Shown here piece after piece: positions 29,410-38,573 of a stretch of DNA of 38,573 bases (position 1 is its first letter; each line of letters starts with the position of its first letter). The position numbers and the translations under genes were made by a program. Source of the stretch: Chara braunii. Lineage: Eukaryota > Streptophyta > Charophyceae > Charales > Characeae. A model generated the notes under the pieces. The model did no database searches. It was not told where the DNA came from and worked only from the letters and a program-made list of their open reading frames with translations. The DNA is taken from positions 12,289 to 50,861 of the forward strand of contig BFEA01000650.1 of the NCBI GenBank assembly GCA_003427395.1, read 5' to 3'.

Positions 29410-32400
29410 TGTCGGCGCGAATACCCTTACAAGGGTATCCGCCCTGGTTTTTGGAAGCGACAGAAAAATAAGGTTAAAATTTTAAGTATTTGGCGTGAGG
29501 CGCTGCTGCGCCAGTGGTTTACGATGGCTGGGCGGTTGACTAGAATAGAGAGTGTGTGGGCGCGCGGGTTTTTGGGGCGCGCATGATTTTCTTAATTGTT
29601 GATGACTGAAGAGTCGGCGTGATCGTCGGCCGGAGTTTTTATTTTCTGATTAAGTGAGGACTAAAAGGATTGTGTCTCGGGGATTTATGTGCTTGCATGT
29701 GACCCATGCGCACGCGTAGGGATCGACATCGACAACGAGGGGGCTTGAAGTGTTTTCAGTAGGCCGCACGTCGCGCAGTGTCCGTTTATTTACGCGTCCG
29801 CCAGAGCCAGACCCAGACCCGGGCTTAGCCCAGTAGTTACGACATTGAACTTTCATATGAGACATCCAGGAGTCGAGGTTGAGCGGCGACGAGGAGGGAA
29901 TATCCGAGTGGCCCGAGGGGGGGGGGTGAGGGCCTTGCCGTTTGCGGCGTCAGGGCAGTGCTAGCGGGTTATCCTCCCTCGACGTATTTAGACGATTAAA
30001 AGTTTTTTAATATTTTTATTACCCGTCNTCGCACTCCTATTAAATTTTATGTTCCGGTGTCCGCTTGACTTGGACACGATGNCGGGTTTAGTGCCCGTCG
30101 CGGCGGTCAAGGACCTTTGGGCGCGCGTCTCGTTTTTCGTTGACCCGTGGGTTCTTGGGTATTCGGGATGCAAGCGAAATTTATTCAATTCCTCCGTTTT
30201 GAAAAGACAAGCCCGAGGGTCCGACGCGCGTGCGAGCCGGCAGGGGATTAGTCCACAGATCGAAAGGGACTTGAGTGGCGGGGGTTACCGCGGGCGTATC
30301 GTCCGCCGCCATGATCTGTTATGAGAGATTTGAGTGTGCGCATGCCCGCCAAGGCTCGAAAAAGGGACAAGCAATACTCGGGACGAGCGGTACGGGGCAT
30401 TGTGGGGAGGCCGCTACAACGACGGCTCACCTGTGGAACTTCCCTCCACGACGGTCTTCAAGGTTCTTATTTGAATATTTGCTGCCACCATCAAGACCCA
30501 CGTCAGGCTCAGCACATCGAGGGCCACGGTTAGGCAAGCAGCAGGCCCACACCCCCTGGCTCAGTGGCCGCTGTTGGTGTGTGGGCTGCCCGTCGGGGAC
30601 CCGAAGAGAGGCAAGCGGCACAAGGCAAGAACGGCCCGGGGCACTTTAGTGGAGCCACGCAGTGCGGGGTAGGGCCGGCATGCCGTGGCCACAGTGTCGC
30701 GGCTACGTACGGACAGCTCCACGGGCTAGAGCATAGGGGCGGAACTTCCCTCAGGATGGCTGAAGCAGCGAAGGGGGGGGTGGGGGGCATCCGGTTGGAC
30801 TGGTGGGACCGGTCAGGCTGTATTAGGTAGCACCGGGCGGCTGTGGGCAGAGTAGTCAGCAGCGGGCGGAGTGGAGCACTACAGAGAGAAAGAGCGGAGC
30901 AGGCGAGTGGAGTGACAGACGGCAAGCGGAGTAAAGACGCTGAGGCAGGGAAGCGAACGTAGGCGCGGACTGAGTCGGAGGGGAAAGTGAAAATGAAGAA
31001 ATGAACCTAGCGCGGTTCCACGCCAGGTACGTGCAGCAAAGNAGATGCCGGAAGCTGGCTATGGCGGGGCAAAAATTAGTGTAATTGCCTATTTCTTAGT
31101 GAAATCGGGCGGGGGTAGATGCTAGCTGGGGGTTTCAGGAGGAGGCGAGTACGATTATGAGGTCAGAATTTGTAGAAGATTAGTAGGAATATAGCTAGGA
31201 AAAAAACCAGTTGCGTGGACATGGCGACAGAGAAGAAGTGACGAAGACAGAAAGGGAAGGAAATGAGTACCTCGCTCGTTCCCGAACGGAATCGAGCGAC
31301 GGAAGAGTCGGGATCGGGGTTTATNGACAGGGCGAGTTCATTGGAAGTGTCGGATTGGTGAGAGGGNTAGTAGGTTAGGAGTAAGTTGAGGAAAGCTTTG
31401 CGCAGAGGNTATNGCATGAGCGGAGGGAGAGAGAAANAAGGGCATAACACNTTCTTCANGGAACGGATTTGGGCNGGGAAAGAAGCGATCCCGGGGTTTT
31501 GGCCCCGGGCGAATNGAATGGGATNNTCAAATGAGGGCGAAAATNAGTAAAAGAAGAGTTAGTAAGGAAGAGATGCACCCGNGCGGCTTCCTGGCNAGGC
31601 GCATTCAGTCGAGAAGGATTACAAGAGTGGAGAAGTAAGTTAGAGAGAGAATAGGTAGATATGATAAGTAGAAGGGGAGTAGGCAGCGCCCAGAAAGGGA
31701 GTTTGAGTATGGCGGTGAATACTCCCGCGTTTTAGCGGGAGATTCATTCAACCATTTTGCCAGTCATCTCTATAGGGGGAGGGGGCTGCAGGCGGACAGT
31801 GAAGGTGGAAACTTATCTGCTACCAAGTACGCTGTCCCTTCTACCGCCGGGTTACCCTCTCTCTTCGCCCCAGGCATGTGGGTGGCAGCTTGTGTACCTG
31901 GCTGTATCCTATCAGGAGGTTCGTTCTCAGTTCGTACTTCTGGTAGGTGCGGGAATTCACCCGTGGGATCCGGCGTAGCCCATTCCAACGGTAACAGTGA
32001 AGCGAGGCCAGCCGTGTGGTGCCAGTTTGGCCGCTGGTCGAGGGGCAGCACGCCCACCAGATGAAGGGGCTGCGAGAAGGCTGCAGGCTGAGTGCCTGCC
32101 GGCCGCTTGGTGTATCGCACATCCTATTAGCCTACGCATGTAAGGAAGTCGGTTGTGAGAGAGCAAGTTTAGCGGTAGGTTGTAACGGTGCTCATTCTGC
32201 GGGGCGAAGTAACTAGGCATGCTTACCTATTGGCCGACACATGACAGCAAGAGAGCCGTGCCAATCCTATGTATCCCGCAGATAGGGGAGTTGGGAGTTA
32301 GTGTTATTGTGCATGGGTTTGCCTCATTTGCTGTGCGTTGGCTGCTATGGGTGTTGCATATCGACACTTGGACTGTTGTACTTCGTATTGGGCATTGTGG

Positions 32401-33693
32401 CGCCAAGCAGCATAAAGCTGTTAAGATTGACAATGGTCGGTGTNGCAACCAGCCGACCGTGAAGGTGNAGAACCGCTTATGACCCGCGCACTTGGGTTAT
32501 GAGNAGTGGAGGGGAGGAGTTTGTGAAAAGAAGGGGCGAGTTGCANGACTGGATGCCCGCCTATTGACCGGCGACGCAGTGCGCTGCTTGGCCCACAGGG
32601 ACGGCGAAGTGAGAAGCGAGCCATGAAGAAGAAGTGATTAGGCTTAGTTCACGNCTGTGACTTGAACTGTGATCAGTATAGTTTGGGCTGCGGCGTGCGG
32701 CTGGCTGTTGAGGCAAGCCGCTGANAGTCTCTTAGGGGCGTAAGACTGGTCGTTTCCATCGCTGTTGCTGCCGAACNCNACNAGTGAATAGCGGATTGCT
32801 CACCGGGCATCGCTTGNTGTGTCTCGTTAAAGGGTTGGAGTACGAGCCGTGTGTTTTACTGCGGTTGGTATATTTTCGGGCTGCATATATGTGAAGGGAG
32901 GGGCCTGTACCCGGGCTGGTGGCGGTCGATAGGGGCAGCGGCCTGCNAAGTGGGCGGTCTGCCGGNCCAGTGGTNTGCAGACTTGGCACGGGCATACACT
33001 ANGNTTNCTGCTGCGGAGATTGATTGCNGCGCTGCTGTTGGGCGATGGTTGGGGGCGCAAGTGTAGTATAGGGAGAGTGGTTGAACTGCAAGAAAGACCG
33101 CCAGGGGATTGACATCGATANAATGACNAAAAGTTGACGAAGCTGATTGTTATTTGGCCATCATTGCGGGGCCCTCAGGCGAGTCAANGAATCAAGGCCC
33201 TCTCTCGCGAGTCTGAGAGCACCCTTCTTGTATCTGAGAGACTAAATGTTTCTNCTTCTGCCCTTCTTAATCTAAGTCTAGTCCTTTGGTTCTGNGAGGA
33301 NGGCGGCAGGAGGGATTGCAACCCGTAATCCACGCNAAGGNCTNCGTGGGAGGTTCGCCCCATCGATTGCGGGAGCTCTGCCGGAACTCAGGAGGGGTTC
33401 TGGAGGCAGNGAATTGAAAGGTAANCATTNCTTCCCCCCTTTATATACCCATGTATAACCCCTATCTGTACATCTNCCTATGTATTGGCTGAGTNTATTG
33501 TGTGCANCCCTANTTTGACTCTAGTTTGACTTTCAGGAAACAAGTCAGAGTAAGTAAAGGAATGTGGGTGTAATGGCAGTTTNANTTTCTTTGATTGTCT
33601 GAAGGCAGAATTGTTTAAGAAAANGGGATTGCATCTGGGGGAAGAGTTGGGAGAAAGGCGGTTTTGCTTGAGATTAGAAGGGTCTTATAGGGN

Positions 33694-34593
33694 CAGGCAA
33701 GGTTCCATAAGTTTGGATGGCCTGACTGCTGTGTTTACTCTGTTTTCTNAGAAGGCCAAGCTTTGTTTCTAAGATGAATGGCTTGGNNGTTATGTTTACT
33801 TNNTTTTGCCAGGCTTTNTTTCTAAGACGAATGGCCTGACTTTTATGGGGTTTTGATNCTGTAAACTTGAGGANCGNACATTGTTCAATAAGTTTGGATG
33901 GTCTGGTNGCTGTTTATTTTTGGGTGGTTTCTGAANAGTCTCTGGGTTTTACTTATAGTACTCTGCTTTTTTTGTACTGAGAAGAAGGGGTTGAGCTTTG
34001 TTTCTAAGATGAAGGGCTCAANTCTTTTGTTTGTTTTNTTCTGAGGGAGTAATTTCCGNTGAGGACAAAGCATGTTCCATAAGATTGGATGGCTTTGGAC
34101 TCATGCTGCACACAGATGGATCAGAGAGAAATGAACCTGGAGGAAGAGCAGACACATGTTCCATAAGATTGGATGGTCTGGCCTAATGCCTCGCACATGC
34201 TGGAACCCGAAAGGTTATAATTTTGCTATATCTTATTACTATTCTATTTAAGAACAGGCTGGTCAGACACGGTCCCATAAGATTGGGTGGTCTGACTATA
34301 GCTTATCATAAATTTGAAGAGAGTATAATTAAGAATATAACTGAAGGTAACTTTGGGCAGGCTGAGCTTTGTTTCTAAGATGAATGGCTCAGTCCTACGC
34401 TCAGCTTTTGAACACAAAGTTCAGAGAGGTATATATAATTTGGGTATTAAACTGTTCAGGGCGACTAAGCATTGTTTCTAAGATGAATGACTTAGTCATG
34501 TGCCGAAAGAATAAGAAAAGTAGTTGTGTAACCTGTTCGTGTATACTCAATGGCTGAGTCAGGCATGTTCCATAAGATTGGATGACCTGACTT
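33694..34593 (+). ncRNA. Array of eleven covarying stem-loops (3' LTR copy)
   Basis: Second copy of the array at 9011-9916. Units 3, 6, 7 and 8 pair better here than in the 5' copy (for example CAGGC/GCCTG, CAAAGC/GCTTTG, CAGAC/GTCTG, GTCAGAC/GTCTGAC), so this copy is closer to the presumed ancestral fold. Confidence 0.75.
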
Positions 34594-34891
34594 TAAGCCT
34601 TATGTAAGTTGGGTACAAATGGGTAATTTACTGAGAAGACATAAACTATTGTTTGCTCAGAATTAACTTGGGAATGGTGAGAATACTTACCTTTGTGGTT
34701 TGGCCTGCATGTGACTGAGTGAGGCTACTACTTGGTATAAGTTTCAGTTTGACAGGTAGTTGCTTTAGAGGCTCACCACGTGCTAGAGCGATAAGAGTTA
34801 GCTTCAATTTTTGCATTCTCTGAGCTAAGTTTTTTTTTCTTAGATCAAATCTTGCATTTTCTAAGATCTTTTGTTATACTTGGCCTTGTGT

Positions 34892-35263
34892 AAATTTTGG
34901 TAAGCTACTTTCGCTACGGGAAGCGCTGCCAAAATTTCTACAAATCCAGGGAATTAGTCAATTCTTGATTTTCAAAGTTCAACTTGTCTAAAGTTCATAT
35001 ATGGCTTAGTAAAAATTTGGAAAGCCTCCTATTCTAAACGGAGTGCTGCCCAAATTTTGCTAATTCAGGGAGTTAGACAAAATTGGACTTTGGAAAGTCA
35101 AAGACTATTTTTATTTTTATGTTCGGGCTGATATAAATTCTGGAAAGACACTTTTTCTATGGGAAGCGCTGCCAAAATTTTCTTAGCTTAAAGGAGATAG
35201 ATTATATTTTGACAGGCGGCGATTCTGGTGGTCCCTCTGTATAGGGGGCGCTCTGCCAAGGTC
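34892..35263 (+). ncRNA. Four hairpins of the second family (3' LTR copy)
   Basis: Copy of 10215-10586; no differences seen by eye. Confidence 0.6.
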
Positions 35264-35852
35264 TACCTTTGCTTCGGGCACTGCTTAAGAGTAGATTTAA
35301 GCTTAGTTAGTTAGGTAGATATTGGAGTGAGATCGTGATTCAAGTTATACTCCAAGGACTTTTAGATTTAGCTTGGGGATTGGCCTGTCATGTGTTACCG
35401 GTTCTCTTGATCATTTGGTTCAGGATCTCGAGTAGATTCAGCTCGATCCTACGAGGATCGCCTTCTGTTATCACTGATAACAGGTCGGTTGCTGCTTCTT
35501 CGGTTTGCGATTCAACTCCAATTCACTCTTGCCACTCAACCTAAAGGCTTTAGCCTTGTGGTTTGAATTGTTTCATTGTGTTTTCACCCGGACTTTATTG
35601 AATGGTCATTTAACAAAAGTACTGAGTATTTACTTTGGGGGAGTTGCACAGGAGTGAGGTTTGTATGGCTAAAGCGAGGGGTATGAGCATAGGGAATGGT
35701 TGAAGTTGACCCCGTGTAGTGTGTGGGCTTTTGTTGAACCTTTGATGTGATTGCAGGTATGATTGTGGTTCGGACTCTGGATGTGACTGTCTGCGATTAC
35801 ATACATACATGGTTGAGAGGAGTCCCACTGTGACTGTGAGAAGTGATCGTCC

Positions 35853-35861
35853 TATATAAAT
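35853..35861 (+). promoter_or_regulatory. TATA box of the 3' LTR
   Basis: TATATAAAT, matching position 11176-11184 of the 5' LTR. Confidence 0.45.
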
Positions 35862-36949
35862 AAGCCTTATGTATATATTTATATGTGCCTTGGGTGTGCG
35901 NGCGGCTTACTGTGATCGTGCGCAAGGGTTAGCCAGATTATGGGTTGAGAGAGAAGGAAGACCCTCTGTTATCCTTTGCTTTTTAGAGATTTTTATAGTT
36001 GGACNTTGTAGTCCGTGGCANCCGTCAAANTCAAACCCCTTGACTTCTNTCCAGGCCTGGAGTGGGGCTCATCTCCAAGGCGGTAAGGAATGANTGCCAC
36101 CACAGGTATGGACCTGTGTACCACCNACTNTGCACAAAGTGCAGAAGAGGGTGTGTGATCTTCAACCGCGCATGNAGGTTGTCCAGCGTCGAGAGATTAA
36201 CCCTCAGGGCGCGTGTCAGCCGACACTTGAGTGTCGAACGCGACCCTCGAGATTAACGAGGGCCACATNAGTNTGGGTACTACATATTACGCCATCATNG
36301 CGACCGCTTGCATACGCTTGCATTGCGAGTCGATACGAGTTAGCCCTGCNTCNGCGCAGTTTTATACTAAGTCTCGCGCNCGACGCCTATCCGATTTCCG
36401 CATCNGGAAGTTATGGGATGGCTACTGAAGGGGCTAGGAGTNTTGTCGCGTTGTTTGATGTGGGTGTGTGTNTGTATTTTATCTTTGCGTTTGTGGAGTG
36501 GTGTATGCGTGGTGAGTGGGATACGTCCTAGTCGACCGACGACGAGTCACGCTTGGGACCTCAGCCCCCCAAGATGTCGGTTCGTGCGCGGGTCCGATAG
36601 AGGCGTACTACCGCACGTACCCCCTATGCTACAACGAACGAGAAACGCCCTCGGCTGGTCCACCTCTGCAATTGCAACTGATCAGTTTTCGTACTGTGGA
36701 CTGGTAGCCCGGGGGGGATACGCCCACAGAAGGGAGGTGACAGCTCCCGTAAGGTGGAGGTAAGTCGTGCCTTGCGTAGGCCCTATCCTGTCGTAGGGGC
36801 TCGCGGGAGGTATGGCTGGCGCACTCGGCCGCAACGGCTTGCGGAAGCTCCATGTATATTCGCGATGAAGGATTTAAACCAACTCCTGCGTGACGAGGCC
36901 GGGAGGGTCCCGCGCTGCCTCGTGAGGTGCCGGACCGATGCGCTCGACA

Positions 36950-36953
36950 CCGT
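36950..36953. repeat. Target-site duplication CCGT, right copy
   Basis: CCGT follows the terminal CA of the 3' LTR and matches 4773-4776. Confidence 0.8.
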
Positions 36954-38573
36954 GGAAGGAACCTGAACCAACTGGCGAACCCTCATACCACCAGGTGGCC
37001 ATCCTCCCTCGGACCTCCAAGAAGTGACCGACAAACACGATGACGATGGAGCATAGAGGTAATCNTGAAGGTCCTCTTTCTCCCCTCTCGTCTTCCTCTT
37101 TCCTTTCCCTGCCCGATAGATTTTACTACTTTGCGAGGCAATCTCGAGGGTCTACTCGGTCCCTGTGCGTATTAGCAGGGAGGGGTATGTTGAGTGGGTA
37201 GACTGTTAGCGATGTGTCTCTCGAGCTGACGGTTCCTGCATCGAGTATAGAAATGAGGGTAAATCATGGTTATGTCCCTTGTGCCGCACNGATAAAATTT
37301 CGACAGAAGCTCGATTTCTCGAAGCTATGTTGGAAGGGTTGGAAAANACTCGGCGATTTAGAAGGGTTGTAGTATGGGCAGATGTTGTCTTGATAGCTAC
37401 TGTGGTTGGGAACTCCCTCCGAGACTTCACTAAGGTGGACCAGAGGAGGGCCAATGAGAGGGCACGGGACTACAGATGGAATGAGGGACGGTTAGAAAAG
37501 CGGAAGACGGATGGTAGTGGGATTTCGATGTCTGTGCCGCACCCGTTCATGAGATATGACTGAGTTAAGTTGGCCCACGAGGAAACTACGACCCATTTCG
37601 CCGTCCGAATCACGAAGGCGGCTATTGATAAAAACGAATGGTATTAATCCAACATTCGCGACGATGTTAAATTCATCATCCGAAACTGTCCCNTCTGTGT
37701 TGCCGACAAGGTGCCGATTCAGCCGCCTAGAGGCTAGATCGATAGTGCCCACTGTAGTTGAACGGCTGTTCCAAAGGGTCAGCATGGATACCACAGACGT
37801 TGTCGTGCACCCTGGACCAAATGGATGCGAATATTCATTCCTTTTGGTGTTTGTGGACCACTTTTCGAAATGGATAGAGGCGTATCCGTGTAAGACGCGA
37901 CAAGCGACAAAATCGCGCGGTATGTCAACCATTTTCTCGGGATGCATCAAGGCACCGAGGAAATCCTAACTGACAACGGGACAAAATTCCAAGGGGAAGT
38001 CATGAGGAGTTGGTCCTACACGGTGTCTCGATTCGCAATACTGCGTCCCATTTGTCGCAATCGAACAGACTAGTAGAAAACACCAACCGGGTTATCAAGA
38101 CAGTGTTACGGCGTAATATCGCGGTCAAAGGTACAAGGCCTTGGCCCGATATCGTCGACCATATCCTAGCTATTCATCGAGGGACACCCCACGAGTTCAC
38201 GGGCNTGTCCCCCTTCCAATTACGGACTAATAGTGTGGCTTGTGTAGCCCTACCGAGCCGAAATAATGAAACGACCCTTCTNCGACGGACCACTAGAGCA
38301 ACGGTCAAAGACAACGCCCAACGCCATCTGGAATTAATGGAAAAGGCCCTTCCCCGACTAGACCGTAAATGACAAAGAATNAATGAAATGGTCCACGGAC
38401 GACAGGTCTGGAGCTAAGAGGCCCGAAATGGGCACAAGCGATTATCGGGTAGCTGAAAATTCAGGAATGAAAATTCTGAAGTGAGAGTTTTGGGCAGTCT
38501 GAAAATCCTGAATGGTCCTGAAGTGGTGAAAGGTCCGAAGACCTTGAAAACCATCTGTTTAGGCAGGCTGTAT
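36954..38573 (+). mobile_element. Decayed Ty3/gypsy retrotransposon, right half
   Basis: It continues the element at 1625-4772 after the giant insertion. Bases 36954-37010 keep the reading frame that was open before 4773, then a linker of about 300 bp precedes the integrase. Orientation is plus, as in the left half. The window ends before any 3' LTR of this element is recognisable; 38373-38573 hold a degraded integrase C-terminus and nothing else I can identify. Confidence 0.85.
37279..38372 (+). pseudogene. pol: Ty3/gypsy integrase, frameshifted
   Basis: The zinc-binding HHCC domain is visible from HEETTTH (histidine codons at 37576 and 37594) to NCPXCVADK, with a TAA in between. The histidine spacing is one residue shorter than I expect for the family. 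The catalytic core keeps its DDE residues but in three frames: MDTTDV with VFVDHFSKWIEAYP in the first, LTDNGTKF (aspartate codon 37972-37974) in the second, and LVENTNRVIK (glutamate codon 38076-38078) in the third. A C-terminal stretch (RPWPDIVDHILAIHRGTPHE) follows. Integrase joins the cDNA to the target DNA. The frameshifts and stops make this copy inactive. Confidence 0.88.

Larger units (their letters stand above)
4777..36949 (+). mobile_element. Giant LTR retrotransposon (about 32 kb) with 7.5-kb LTRs
   Basis: The insertion begins TGTCGA and ends TCGACA (inverted 6-bp ends, canonical TG...CA). It is flanked by CCGT duplications, carries two direct repeats of 7496 and 7540 bp at its ends, and has a primer-binding-site-like sequence directly inside the left repeat. 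It lies between RNase H and integrase of an older Ty3/gypsy copy. Without the nested solo LTR at 18302-28573 the element would be about 21.9 kb, of which about 15 kb is LTR. The internal region encodes only damaged gag-like frames, and I see no protease, RT or integrase of its own. This resembles a LARD-type non-autonomous element but much larger. No convincing polypurine tract abuts the 3' LTR. Confidence 0.88.
29410..36949 (+). repeat. 3' LTR, about 7.5 kb
   Basis: The right long terminal repeat is colinear with 4777-12272. It starts TGTCGGCGCG and ends CTCGACA. The outer parts differ from the 5' LTR by a few percent by eye, whereas a stretch of about 1.5 kb around 34310-35810 looks identical apart from one base. 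Several Ns fall at the same positions in both copies. It has an extra 68 bp near 29913-29980, lacks about 23 bp near 33096, and holds no supported gene. Confidence 0.9.

Overview
The window looks like repeat-rich nuclear DNA of a eukaryote. It has nested LTR retrotransposons, microsatellites, a TTTAGGG-type telomeric relic and scattered single Ns, and no operons or intact host genes. The TTTAGGG repeat, a tRNA-Asp-type primer binding site like that of plant Athila elements, and the style of the Ty3/gypsy pol point to the green lineage (a plant or streptophyte alga). This host guess is an inference of modest confidence.

Layout. Bases 1-1620 are AT-rich and hold only a small inverted-repeat element. 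From about 1625 to 4772 lies the left half of a decayed Ty3/gypsy retrotransposon (gag end, protease, reverse transcriptase, RNase H). Its right half (linker, integrase) resumes at 36954. Between them, flanked by a 4-bp CCGT duplication (4773-4776 and 36950-36953), sits one insertion of about 32.2 kb (4777-36949). It starts TG, ends CA, and has two direct repeats of about 7.5 kb (4777-12272 and 29410-36949). A tRNA-Asp-like primer binding site (12275-12292) lies 2 bases inside the left repeat. This is a giant LTR retrotransposon with exceptionally long LTRs. Its internal region encodes at most a damaged gag-like protein (14619-15902) and another damaged open frame (13341-14012). I find no reverse transcriptase or integrase of its own, so it looks non-autonomous.

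Inside that internal region is a second insertion, 18302-28573, again flanked by CCGT. Its start, end and several interior landmarks are colinear with the 7.5-kb LTR but strongly diverged. I read it as a solo LTR of about 10.3 kb from a sister family, swollen by microsatellites and internal duplications. A foldback MITE-like element lies at 16681-17198.

The most striking signal is inside the LTRs. They carry arrays of hairpins whose loops are conserved while the stems differ from unit to unit and stay complementary. There are eleven units at 9013-9915 (second copy 33694-34593) and four of another shape at 10215-10586. Single hairpins at 4784, 8697, 10788 and 12093 recur in the sister LTR, three of them with compensatory changes. 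The sister LTR has its own, different array of about thirteen hairpins at the matching position (26228-26907). This suggests giant, mostly non-coding LTRs selected for repeated RNA or DNA secondary structure, a feature I cannot match to a described system.
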